Positions 1 through 9,186 of a stretch of 50,155 nucleotides of DNA are shown here, piece after piece. The position numbers and the translations under genes were made by a program. The notes under the pieces were generated by a model. It was not told where the DNA came from and did not search any database. It saw only the letters and a program-made list of their open reading frames with translations. Position 1 is the first letter of the stretch; every line of letters starts with the position of its first letter. This stretch comes from Sideroxydans sp. (GTDB taxonomy: Bacteria > Pseudomonadota > Gammaproteobacteria > Burkholderiales > Gallionellaceae). The stretch is from assembly GCA_029850585.1 (NCBI GenBank), contig JARCRQ010000097.1:1-50155 (forward strand), read 5' to 3'.

Positions 1-1413
1 CACGATACCCGCCGCTAATAACTCTTTGCGTATCGCATCCGCTGCGCTGAAATTTTTGGCTTGCTTGGCAGCGATGCGCGCTTCAATTTGCGCATTGATG
101 GCGGCATCGTCTAAGCCATTTTCACTGACGCTGCCGTGCAAAAATTGCTGCGCCTCACGCTGCAACAAACCTAGTACGCCAGCCAATTTTTTAAGTTCGT
201 TCGCCAGCTCAACGGATTGCGTGCGATTCACTTCATTGGCTAATTCAAACAATACTGCCAGTGCTTCAGGCGTATTGAAATCGTCATCCATCGCCGCTTG
301 GAAACGCGCGGCGTGCGGCGTGCTCCAATCTACGGCAACCCCTCCCAACCTCCCCTTATCAGGGGAGGGGCTTGCTCGTTCACTTGTTTCAGTCACCTCC
401 CCTGACAAGGGGAGGACGGGAGGGGTTAAGCTTTTCAATGCCGTATAAAGCCGCGTCAGCGCGCCTTTGGCATCGTCGAGATGCGCGTCGGAATAATTCA
501 GCGGGCTGCGGTAATGGGCTCGCAAAATAAAAAATCTCACCACTTCCGCATCATATTTTTTCAGCACATCACGGATGGTAAAAAAGTTGCCCAAGCTCTT
601 GGACATTTTTTCTTTATCAACATTGATAAAACCGTTGTGCATCCAGTAATTAACGTACTGGCACGAATGCGCGCCTTCACTTTGCGCGATTTCATTTTCG
701 TGATGCGGAAACTGCAAATCTGCGCCGCCGCCATGAATATCAAACTGCTCGCCCAAAATATCAGTCGCCATCGCGGAACATTCGATATGCCAACCGGGGC
801 GACCTTTGCCCCACTTGGAATCCCATTGCACCTCGGCGGCTTCGTGTTCTTTGGCGTGTTTCCACAATACAAAATCGAGCGGATCGTGCTTGTCGGTGGT
901 GACTTCCACGCGTTCACCCGCGCGCAAATCTTCCAATGACTTTCCCGATAATTTGCCGTAACCGTCGAACTTACGCACAGCGTAATTCACATCGCCATCG
1001 GCAGCTTGATACGCCAGCCCGTTCGCTTCTAGTTGCGCAATCATCGCCAACATTTGCGGCACATATTGCGTCGCGCGCGGCTCATGGTCAGGACGTTGCA
1101 CGCCCAACGCGTCGGCATCTTCGTGCATCGCGTCGATAAAACGCTGCGTCAGCGCGTGAATCGACTCCTTATTTTCCGCCGCGCGCTTGATAATTTTGTC
1201 GTCGATGTCAGTGATATTGCGCACATACGTCACGTCATAACCGCTCGCCTTAAACCAACGCTGCACCATATCGAACGCCACCATCACCCGCGCGTGGCCG
1301 AGATGACAATAGTCGTACACCGTCATACCGCACACATACATGCGCACACTGTTCGGCGTGATAGATTTGAATTCCTGCCTGTCGCGGGCGAGTGTGTTGT
1401 AGATTTTTAGCAT
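1..1413 (-). CDS. cysS: Cysteinyl-tRNA synthetase, C-terminal end truncated by window edge
   Basis: Manual minus-strand translation from ATG at 1413: [49 protein letters not shown]...; KMSKS motif ([11 protein letters not shown]); [10 protein letters not shown] motif. Absent from the ORF track because no stop lies inside the window. Confidence 0.95.
   Translation of the reverse strand, partial: MLKIYNTLARDRQEFKSITPNSVRMYVCGMTVYDYCHLGHARVMVAFDMVQRWFKASGYDVTYVRNITDIDDKIIKRAAENKESIHALTQRFIDAMHEDADALGVQRPDHEPRATQYVPQMLAMIAQLEANGLAYQAADGDVNYAVRKFDGYGKLSGKSLEDLRAGERVEVTTDKHDPLDFVLWKHAKEHEAAEVQWDSKWGKGRPGWHIECSAMATDILGEQFDIHGGGADLQFPHHENEIAQSEGAHSCQYVNYWMHNGFINVDKEKMSKSLGNFFTIRDVLKKYDAEVVRFFILRAHYRSPLNYSDAHLDDAKGALTRLYTALKSLTPPVLPLSGEVTETSERASPSPDKGRLGGVAVDWSTPHAARFQAAMDDDFNTPEALAVLFELANEVNRTQSVELANELKKLAGVLGLLQREAQQFLHGSVSENGLDDAAINAQIEARIAAKQAKNFSAADAIRKELLAAGIV
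337..427. repeat. 91-bp palindromic element located in frame inside cysS
   Basis: Terminal inverted repeats: AACCCCTCCCAACCTCCCCTTATCAGGGGAGGG at the left, reverse complement of the right end AACCCCTCCCGTCCTCCCCTTGTCAGGGGAGGT (about 29/33 identical). Confidence 0.85.
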
Positions 1414-1504
1414 TTGAAAACCCGTTGTGTTCGCGGATAACGCACACATTTACGCCGCTTCAATCTGTGTAAATGCGTGCAATCTACGGATAAAGTTTTT
1501 GTCG

Positions 1505-3181
1505 TTAGGCTTGTTCTTTAGTCCAAGAATCTTTCAGCGTCACCGTGCGGTTAAACACCAGTTTGCCGCCCGCCTGATGGTCGCGGCGGTCGGTGACGAA
1601 ATAGCCTAAGCGTTCAAATTGATAATGCGTTTCAGGCGCGGCATCTTTGACGGCGGCTTCGACCCAGCCTTGCACGACTTGCAAGGAATCAGCGTTCAGG
1701 TATTTGCAAAAATCGCCGTCTTTGTCCGCGTCAGGTTGCGCCACCGTGAACAGGCGGTCGTATAAACGTATTTCGGCAGGCAGCGCGTGTGCGCACGACA
1801 AAAAGTGAATCACGCCTTTGACTTTGCGCCCTTCTGGATTTTTGCCCAGTGTGGCGTGGTCGATACTGCATTTGAGTTCGATAATTTTGCCGTCCGCGTC
1901 TTTCACGGCTTCGTCGCAGCGCATCACATAACTATGGCGCAAGCGAATTTCGCCGCCCAAGGTCAGACGCTTCCAACCTGCGGGCGGCACTTCGGCGAAG
2001 TCGTCGGCTTCGATAAAAAGTTCGCTGGCAAACGCCACTTCACGTTTGCCCAGTTCGGGCAAATTAGGGTGAAAGTCCGCTTCACGCGTCAACGCGCCGT
2101 CAAAGTTAGTAATCGTAACTTTGAGCGGATTGATAATCGCCATCACACGCGGTGCGCGCAGCTCTAAATCTTCGCGGATTGCGCCTTCCATAATCGCCAT
2201 ATCAACGCTGTTTTCGCTCTTAGCCACGCCCACGCGTTTAGCAAATTCGCGTATCCCTGCGGCGGTGTAACCACGACGACGCATCCCAGAAATAGTCGGC
2301 ATACGCGGATCATCCCAGCCAGTCACTTTTTGCTCGTTAACCAGTTGCAACAGTTTACGTTTGCTGGTGATGGTGTAGTGCAATTCGAGGCGCGAAAACT
2401 CGTATTGGCGCGGATGACACGGAATGGTGATGTTGTCCAAAACCCAGTCGTACAAAGGGCGATGGTCTTCAAATTCAAGCGTACAAATCGAGTGCGTAAT
2501 GCCTTCAAGCGCGTCGGAAATGCAATGCGTGTAGTCGTACATCGGGTAAATGCACCACTTGTCGCCAGTGCGGATGTGGTGCGCGCGGCGAATGCGATAA
2601 ATGGCTGGGTCGCGCAGATTCATATTGCTGGAAGACATGTCGATTTTGGCGCGCAACACCATCGCACCATCCGCAAATTCGCCACCTTTCATGCGCGCAA
2701 ACAAATCTAAATTTGCCGCCACGGTGCGCTCACGACTGGGACTATTTTTACCCGCTTGGGTCAGCGTGCCGCGATATTCGCGCATTTTTTCAGGACTTAA
2801 ATCGTCCACATATGCCAAACCTTTTTGAATCAGCTCAACTGCAAAAGCATATAAAGCGTCGAAATAATCCGATGCCCAACGCACCTCGCCACTCCATTCG
2901 AAGCCCAACCAACGCACGTCTTCTTGTATCGCCAGCGCGTATTCTTGGCTTTCTTTTTCTGGATTGGTATCATCAAAACGCAGATTACACAGCCCGTGAT
3001 AGTCGGCTGCCAAACCAAAATTCAGGCAGATAGATTTCGCGTGACCGACATGCAAATAGCCGTTCGGCTCAGGCGGGAAACGCGTCTGAATCGCGCGGTG
3101 TTTGCCCGACGCTAAGTCGTTGTCGATGATGGTGCGAATAAAATTGGAGGCGGGGGAGGTGCTAGTTGGCGCGCTGCTCAT
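1505..3181 (-). CDS. glnS: Glutaminyl-tRNA synthetase
   Basis: 558 aa [29 protein letters not shown] class I signature, GlnRS-specific C-terminal beta-barrel sequence. Confidence 0.96.
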   Translation of the reverse strand: MSSAPTSTSPASNFIRTIIDNDLASGKHRAIQTRFPPEPNGYLHVGHAKSICLNFGLAADYHGLCNLRFDDTNPEKESQEYALAIQEDVRWLGFEWSGEVRWASDYFDALYAFAVELIQKGLAYVDDLSPEKMREYRGTLTQAGKNSPSRERTVAANLDLFARMKGGEFADGAMVLRAKIDMSSSNMNLRDPAIYRIRRAHHIRTGDKWCIYPMYDYTHCISDALEGITHSICTLEFEDHRPLYDWVLDNITIPCHPRQYEFSRLELHYTITSKRKLLQLVNEQKVTGWDDPRMPTISGMRRRGYTAAGIREFAKRVGVAKSENSVDMAIMEGAIREDLELRAPRVMAIINPLKVTITNFDGALTREADFHPNLPELGKREVAFASELFIEADDFAEVPPAGWKRLTLGGEIRLRHSYVMRCDEAVKDADGKIIELKCSIDHATLGKNPEGRKVKGVIHFLSCAHALPAEIRLYDRLFTVAQPDADKDGDFCKYLNADSLQVVQGWVEAAVKDAAPETHYQFERLGYFVTDRRDHQAGGKLVFNRTVTLKDSWTKEQA

Positions 3182-3371
3182 GCTGGATTCTCGTTAGGGT
3201 GAGGCAAAAAATTTGCGGCGGATTCTACCCGAAAAGCCTACGGCAAAATGCCCCTGCCGATAAGCCACTCGTCATAAACTGCAAATAAGCGGCGATTTTT
3301 TGGTAGAATCCGCGCGCTTTTTTACGGCACACCTCGAGCTCGTTGCCTCTTCATATTATTAGGAACTCACC

Positions 3372-4382
3372 ATGTTCAAATCAATTTACGCGCTGTTAAT
3401 CGGCGGCCTTGTCTGTGGCGTTGCCATTGCCGACGATTTGTCGGATGCCAATCAGTTATTCAAGCAAGGGCAGGCAGCCGCCGCACTCAGCAAGGTCGAT
3501 AACCATCTCGCTGCGAAACCAAAAGATGCGCAAGGTCGCTTTTTGAAGGGCTTGATTTTGACTGAGCAAGGCAAGCCTAACGATGCGATTAAAATTTTCT
3601 CATCACTCACTAGCGACTATCCAGAGCTGCCCGAACCGTATAACAACTTAGCCGTGCTGTACGCAGGGCAAGGTCAATACGACAAGGCGAAACAATCGTT
3701 AGAAATGGCAATACGCACCCATCCTTCCTACGCGACGGCGCACGAAAACCTAGGCGACATCTACGCCAAAATGGCAAGCCAAGCCTACGATCGCGCGCTG
3801 CAACTAGATAAAAGCAATGCCGGTACGCAAACCAAACTGGCGATGATTCAAGATATTTTTTCTGGCACGCCACGCCCTAAAGCCAACATCAGCCAGAACG
3901 TCGCCAGCGGAACCATTACGCCTAAGCCTGTTGCCACACCTGTCGCGGCGGTAGCTCCGCCCCCTGTCGCCTTGGCAAAACCAGCCGTTGCAGCGGCACC
4001 TGTCGCAGCAGCGAAACCCCTTGCGGTGAGCACTGCCGTGTCGGATGAAGACGACATCAAAGCAGCGGTACATGCTTGGGCTGCCGCTTGGTCAGCACAA
4101 AATGCTAAAAAATACTTAGCCGCCTACGCCGAAGATTTTCGTCCTGCGGATGGCGCGAGCCGTAGCGACTGGGCGCAAACACGTCGCGAACGCCTCGCTG
4201 CACCGAAATCTATTAAAGTTTCCTTGAGCGAACTGTCGATTAAGGTCAGTGATAGCAATCACGCCAGCGCGCATTTTAGACAGGCGTATCACGCCAATAC
4301 TTTGCAAACCTCTAGCCATAAAACTTTGCTGTTGGTGAAGGCGGATGGACGTTGGTTAATTCAAGAAGAACGCACTAAATAA
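3372..4382 (+). CDS. Exported TPR-repeat protein with Pro/Ala linker and C-terminal NTF2/SnoaL-like domain
   Basis: 336 aa; N-terminal signal-like segment, TPR repeats (YNNLAVLYAGQGQYDKAKQSLEMAI, HENLGDIYAKMA), PVA-rich linker, C-terminal VHAWAAAWSAQNAKKYLAAYAEDF... Confidence 0.75.
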   Translation: MFKSIYALLIGGLVCGVAIADDLSDANQLFKQGQAAAALSKVDNHLAAKPKDAQGRFLKGLILTEQGKPNDAIKIFSSLTSDYPELPEPYNNLAVLYAGQGQYDKAKQSLEMAIRTHPSYATAHENLGDIYAKMASQAYDRALQLDKSNAGTQTKLAMIQDIFSGTPRPKANISQNVASGTITPKPVATPVAAVAPPPVALAKPAVAAAPVAAAKPLAVSTAVSDEDDIKAAVHAWAAAWSAQNAKKYLAAYAEDFRPADGASRSDWAQTRRERLAAPKSIKVSLSELSIKVSDSNHASAHFRQAYHANTLQTSSHKTLLLVKADGRWLIQEERTK

Positions 4383-4384
4383 CC

Positions 4385-5551
4385 ATGCGTTCACGTTTAA
4401 TCCCCACTTTATTGCTCGCCCTGCTCTGTCACGCAGCCCTTGCTGCGCCTGATTTAGCCGCCAGTGAAGCGGGGTTAGGCAAGAGTCTCGAAGCCATCCG
4501 CAACAACCGTTTAGATGTCGCGCTTAATGAAGTGGATAGCGTGTTGCGCGTCAATCCCAATTTTCGTTTGGCGCAATTGATACGCGGCGATTTGTTGATG
4601 GCGCACGCTGGCGCGCTCAGCAATATCGGCAGCGGCGCGAATGCCCCGCGCGAAAAATTAGATGATTTACGCGCCGAAGCGCGCGCGCGTTTGCAGCGTA
4701 TGCAAGCGCAAGCCAATCAAAAAATTGTGCCGCGTTTTTTGTGGCAACTGGATGCCGCGCAAAAATATGCCTTGGTGGTCGATACCAGCCGCTCGACTTT
4801 GTATGTGTATGAAAACGTCAATGGGCAAGCGCGTTACCTCGCCGACTACTACATCACCATCGGCAAGCTAGGCACGGAAAAACGTGCCGAAGGCGATCAA
4901 CGCACGCCTATCGGCGTGTATTTTATTCAAGCCGATTTACCGAAAAAACAGCTCGCCGATATGTATGGCGGCGGCGCGTTCCCGTTGAGTTATCCGAACG
5001 AGTGGGATAAAAAAAATAATCGCACGGGTCAAGGCATTTGGCTGCATGGCACGCCAAGCGACACTTACAGCCGTCCGCCGCGCGCCAGCAATGGCTGCGT
5101 GGTGCTGTCGAATGACAATTTAGAAAAAGTCGCGCCCTATTTGCAAGTTGGCATCACGCCCGTGATTATTACCAATCACATGGAAACGCTGACTGCCAAT
5201 GACAGCGAAGACCGCGATGAGCTGCGCGCGGCAGTGGAGCAATGGCGTAAAGATTGGAGCAGCTTAAATACGCGCGCTTATTTGGCGCATTACTCGCCTG
5301 ATTTTGCCAGCGACAGCCAAAATTACAGCGCGTGGGCAGCGCAAAAAACGCTGGTGAATGCGGGCAAAGAATGGGCAAAAGTGAACGTGTCAAATGTCAG
5401 CATGTTCACTTATCCAGAGCAGCCCGACATGGTGGTGGTCAATTTTAATCAAGACTATGCCAGCAGCAATTTATCCAACCAAATGCGCAAGCGGCAGTAT
5501 TGGATTAAGCAAAACAATCATTGGAAAATACTCTTTGAGGGCGCGGCATGA
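4385..5551 (+). CDS. L,D-transpeptidase (YkuD domain) with C-terminal NTF2-like domain
   Basis: 388 aa; YkuD catalytic pattern ...[30 protein letters not shown]-terminal [25 protein letters not shown] resembles that of the upstream gene. Confidence 0.88.
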   Translation: MRSRLIPTLLLALLCHAALAAPDLAASEAGLGKSLEAIRNNRLDVALNEVDSVLRVNPNFRLAQLIRGDLLMAHAGALSNIGSGANAPREKLDDLRAEARARLQRMQAQANQKIVPRFLWQLDAAQKYALVVDTSRSTLYVYENVNGQARYLADYYITIGKLGTEKRAEGDQRTPIGVYFIQADLPKKQLADMYGGGAFPLSYPNEWDKKNNRTGQGIWLHGTPSDTYSRPPRASNGCVVLSNDNLEKVAPYLQVGITPVIITNHMETLTANDSEDRDELRAAVEQWRKDWSSLNTRAYLAHYSPDFASDSQNYSAWAAQKTLVNAGKEWAKVNVSNVSMFTYPEQPDMVVVNFNQDYASSNLSNQMRKRQYWIKQNNHWKILFEGAA

Positions 5552-6123
5552 AAAAACTCATCACACTCATTTTTACCCTATTACTTTGCAGCATTTCCCC
5601 TCTTTCTTACTCACTCGATAAAGGCAAATCCACCATGGTCAAATTACACACCAATCACGGCATCATCACCATTCAACTCGATGCTGCCAAAGCCCCACAA
5701 ACCGTCGCGAACTTTCTCGACTACGTTAACAGCGGCGCGTATAGCAACACGATTTTTCATCGCGTGATTCCGAATTTTATGATTCAAGGCGGCGGCTTTG
5801 AGCCAGGCATGAAACAAAAAGCCACCAAAACTCCGATTCAAAACGAAGCGGCAAACGGCTTGAAAAACGACAAATACACCATCGCGATGGCGCGTACGGG
5901 CGACCCTCATTCAGCGACTACGCAGTTTTTTATCAACACAGGCAAAAATGATTTTCTGAATTATCCAGGTCAAGACGGCTGGGGCTATTGCGTATTCGGC
6001 AAAGTAACCGAAGGCATGGACGTGGTTGATGCGATAGGCAAAGTTAAAACCGGCAATCGCGGCGGTCACGGCGATGTACCGACTGAGGATGTCATCATTA
6101 CTAAAGCAGAAGTCGCGAAGTAA
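5548..6123 (+). CDS. Cyclophilin-type peptidyl-prolyl cis-trans isomerase, possibly exported
   Basis: 191 aa; [58 protein letters not shown] overlap with the upstream gene; hydrophobic N-terminal extension; an alternative internal start is ATG 5635. Confidence 0.92.
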   Translation: MKKLITLIFTLLLCSISPLSYSLDKGKSTMVKLHTNHGIITIQLDAAKAPQTVANFLDYVNSGAYSNTIFHRVIPNFMIQGGGFEPGMKQKATKTPIQNEAANGLKNDKYTIAMARTGDPHSATTQFFINTGKNDFLNYPGQDGWGYCVFGKVTEGMDVVDAIGKVKTGNRGGHGDVPTEDVIITKAEVAK

Positions 6124-6126
6124 ACT

Positions 6127-6152
6127 AAACGGCGCGCAATGCGCCGTTTTTA
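6127..6152 (+). terminator. Intrinsic terminator-like hairpin
   Basis: AAACGGCGC-GCAAT-GCGCCGTTT followed by T-run. Confidence 0.75.
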
Positions 6153-6153
6153 T

Positions 6154-6876
6154 ATGCCGCATACCCTATTCATTTCCGATTTGCATCTAAGTGCCGCTCA
6201 TGCTGACAGCATGGCGGCATTTCGACGTTTCATTGGCGAGATTGCACCGCACGCCGAGCGGCTGTATATCTTGGGCGACCTGTTTGAATACTGGGCGGGC
6301 GATGATGACTGCGACGATGTTTTTCATGCCGAAGTGATTGCCTTGTTGCGCGGGTTAAGTGCGTCTCAAACACAAGTTTTTATTCTGCATGGCAACCGCG
6401 ATTTGCTGATGGGTGTAGGGCTGACGCAAGCGTGTCATGCGCAACTGTTAGCCGAACCTACGCTGATAGATTTGTACGGCACACCCACTTTGCTTAGTCA
6501 CGGCGACACGTTGTGTACCGATGATATTGAGTATCAAAAGTTTCGCGCACAGGTGCATGGCGCGGCGTTTCAAAGCCAGTTTTTGGCGCAACCACTCGCG
6601 GCGCGCAAAGCCTACATCCAACAAATTCGCAACCACAGCAGCCAAGAAAAGCAGCACAAAAGCATGGCAATTATGGATGTGAATGCGGAGGCAGTCGCGA
6701 CGATGCTGCGCGACTATGGCTACCCGCAGCTTATCCACGGACACACCCACCGCCCTAATCGCCACGAGCATGTTGTCGATGGCAAGCATTGTGTACGTTG
6801 GGTTCTGGGGGATTGGGGCGTTGAAGGTAACGCTTTGCGCTGCGACCTGAATGGCTGCGCGGTTATTGGTTTCTAG
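6154..6876 (+). CDS. lpxH: UDP-2,3-diacylglucosamine diphosphatase
   Basis: MPHTLFISDLHLSAAHAD...YILGDLFEYWAGDDD...FILHGNRDLLMG...LIHGHTHRP: LpxH metallophosphatase motifs. The ORF track starts at 6139, inside the hairpin; ATG 6154 preferred. Confidence 0.93.
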   Translation: MPHTLFISDLHLSAAHADSMAAFRRFIGEIAPHAERLYILGDLFEYWAGDDDCDDVFHAEVIALLRGLSASQTQVFILHGNRDLLMGVGLTQACHAQLLAEPTLIDLYGTPTLLSHGDTLCTDDIEYQKFRAQVHGAAFQSQFLAQPLAARKAYIQQIRNHSSQEKQHKSMAIMDVNAEAVATMLRDYGYPQLIHGHTHRPNRHEHVVDGKHCVRWVLGDWGVEGNALRCDLNGCAVIGF

Positions 6877-6980
6877 TGAGTATCCATCGGTATGTAGGCA
6901 CTCGATTTTATCAAACGATTATTGATACTGATCGCGCAATGAATTGCGCTCCCACACATTGGATTAACAAAATTGCCTTG

Positions 6981-8342
6981 TTAGCGAAACCGCTCCACCG
7001 CTTGCTCCACCCTATCCACCGCGATAATTTCCATGCCTTCTATCGGGTGTTTGGGCGCATTAGCTTTGGGAATGATGGCGTGGGTAAAACCCAACTTCGC
7101 CGCTTCGCGCAGCCGCTCCTGACCGCGTTGCACGGGACGCACTTCACCTGCTAGGCCCACTTCACCGAACACCACTAATTTTTCAGGCAAAGGTCGATTG
7201 CGCAAGCTCGATACCATCGCGAGTATCACTGCCAAGTCCGCACCCGGTTCGGTGATTTTCACGCCGCCCACCGCGTTGATAAACACGTCTTGGTCGTAGC
7301 AGGCGATGCCCGCATGACGGTGCAACACTGCCAGCAACATCGCCAGACGATTCTGTTCCAGCCCTAGTGACAAGCGTTTCACATTGGGCGAATGCGCCTC
7401 ATCGAGCAAGGCTTGTATCTCCACCAACAACGGACGCGTGCCTTCTTGCGTCACCATCACACATGACCCCGCGACTTGCTGTCCATGTTGCGAAAGGAAC
7501 ATCGCGGAGGGATTGCTCACCTCGCGCAAGCCCTTCTCGGTCATGGCGAACACCCCCAACTCGTTCACCGCGCCGAAGCGATTTTTGAACGCGCGTATCA
7601 GGCGGAAACTGGAATGCGTGTCGCCCTCGAAATACAACACCGTATCGACGATATGTTCCAGCACACGCGGCCCCGCCAGCGCGCCTTCTTTGGTCACGTG
7701 ACCAACCAAAATAATGGTGATGTTCTGACTCTTGGCGATGCGCGTCAGTTGCGCCGCACACTCACGCACCTGCGCCACCGAACCCGGCGCGGAGGTCAGC
7801 TGGTCGGAATACACGGTTTGTATCGAATCAATCACGACAACATCAGGCTTATTCGCAGCGATGGTTGCTTGGATTTTTTCTAGTTGAATTTCCGGCAGCA
7901 AACGCAAACTGCGCGCGTCCAGCGACAAGCGTTTTGCGCGCAACGCAATCTGCTGCGCCGACTCTTCGCCGCTTACATATAAAGTGTTTTGTTGTTGCGA
8001 CAGATGCGCCAACACTTGCAGCAACAGCGTGGACTTACCGATGCCGGGATCACCGCCGATCAGCACCACCGCGCCCGACACCAGCCCGCCGCCCAACACG
8101 CGATCAAACTCCGCAATGCCGGTCGGTGTGCGCGGCACTTCCGCCGCCTCGACTTCCGACAATAGCTGTACCCCACCCGATGCCGCCAACGCGCTGTAGC
8201 GGTTTTTAACGCCCGCAGTAACGGCTTCCGCGACCGACTCAATCAGCGTGTTCCACTCCATGCAATGCGGACACTGCCCCTGCCACTTAGGCGTTTGCCC
8301 GCCGCACTCGGTGCAGGAATAAATTGATTTTGCTTTTGCCAT
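6981..8342 (-). CDS. radA: DNA repair protein RadA
   Basis: 453 aa; N-terminal zinc finger CTECGGQTPKWQGQCPHC, Walker A GGDPGIGKST, KNRFG motif. Confidence 0.96.
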   Translation of the reverse strand: MAKAKSIYSCTECGGQTPKWQGQCPHCMEWNTLIESVAEAVTAGVKNRYSALAASGGVQLLSEVEAAEVPRTPTGIAEFDRVLGGGLVSGAVVLIGGDPGIGKSTLLLQVLAHLSQQQNTLYVSGEESAQQIALRAKRLSLDARSLRLLPEIQLEKIQATIAANKPDVVVIDSIQTVYSDQLTSAPGSVAQVRECAAQLTRIAKSQNITIILVGHVTKEGALAGPRVLEHIVDTVLYFEGDTHSSFRLIRAFKNRFGAVNELGVFAMTEKGLREVSNPSAMFLSQHGQQVAGSCVMVTQEGTRPLLVEIQALLDEAHSPNVKRLSLGLEQNRLAMLLAVLHRHAGIACYDQDVFINAVGGVKITEPGADLAVILAMVSSLRNRPLPEKLVVFGEVGLAGEVRPVQRGQERLREAAKLGFTHAIIPKANAPKHPIEGMEIIAVDRVEQAVERFR

Positions 8343-8366
8343 TCCGTCTTCCTATCTTTGCTAATT

Positions 8367-8945
8367 TTATTCCGCAATCACACGCTCGATACGCCGATCA
8401 GGAATCAGCCACATGATGGCGACCAGCACATAAATCGCACCAGCTATCCACGCATACCAAAACGCTGTTGGGATGGCGATGAGGTAGAGCAACTGCGACA
8501 ACTTGCCTTTGCTGTCGCTGCCTATCGCTTTGTTGAGCAGCGCGTCTTCGCAACCATGCGCCGCGATAATCGCGTGTTGCAAAATCAAATAGCCGATGCC
8601 AGCCATAAATAACACCACGCCGTACAAAGCAACGGGCAGCGCGGCAAAGTGATTCTCGCCCATCCATCCCGTCACAAACGGCACCAGCGACAGCCAAAAC
8701 AATAGATACAGGTTCGCCCACAAAATGCCGCCGTTGACGCGCTGCACGGTGTGAAGCAGGTGATGGTGATTGTTCCAATAAATGCCAACATAAATAAAGC
8801 TCAACACATAACTCAACAGCACGGGCAACAGCGGCTGCAACGCCGCTAAATCATCGCCGTGCGGCACTTTCAACTCCAACACCATGATGGTGATAATGAT
8901 TGCGATTACGCCATCGCTAAAGGCTTCCAAACGTGTCTTACCCAT
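8367..8945 (-). CDS. TMEM175/DUF1211 family integral membrane protein
   Basis: 192 aa; MGKTRLEAFSDGVIAIIITIMVLELKVPHG is characteristic of the TMEM175 family (RxxxFSDG). Confidence 0.88.
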   Translation of the reverse strand: MGKTRLEAFSDGVIAIIITIMVLELKVPHGDDLAALQPLLPVLLSYVLSFIYVGIYWNNHHHLLHTVQRVNGGILWANLYLLFWLSLVPFVTGWMGENHFAALPVALYGVVLFMAGIGYLILQHAIIAAHGCEDALLNKAIGSDSKGKLSQLLYLIAIPTAFWYAWIAGAIYVLVAIMWLIPDRRIERVIAE

Positions 8946-9186
8946 ATTGCACCTTCCCCATTTTCGCTAAAATTTATCGAGCTGATTAAAAGTTTAGAGT
9001 AGGCACACTTATCTACTCAGCGATTCATTCACTGCCGCGAGCGCAAACAGCTTGCCCAAACTAGGCGCGCGCTCGTCATTGTAAATTTCCGCCAACATCA
9101 GGCGCACTCGCGTAAAATCCGCGCCGCACTATAGCGACCCTGCTTGTATAAATCCACCTTCATTCATCACCCAACCCACCCCCATC

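Noticed and set aside
561-917. ORFs on both strands across 26-1447 (e.g. 561..917 -, 481..939 +)
   Set aside because: Shadow frames of cysS, whose real frame is missing from the track because it runs off the window edge.
1787-2710. Plus-strand ORFs of about 126 aa inside glnS
   Set aside because: Antisense shadow ORFs over a clear glnS; no recognisable family, His/Arg/Ala-rich composition typical of antisense frames.
3896-4035. Pro/Ala/Val-rich stretch in the TPR protein as a possible repeat element
   Set aside because: Reads as an ordinary flexible PVA-rich interdomain linker, without palindromic DNA structure.
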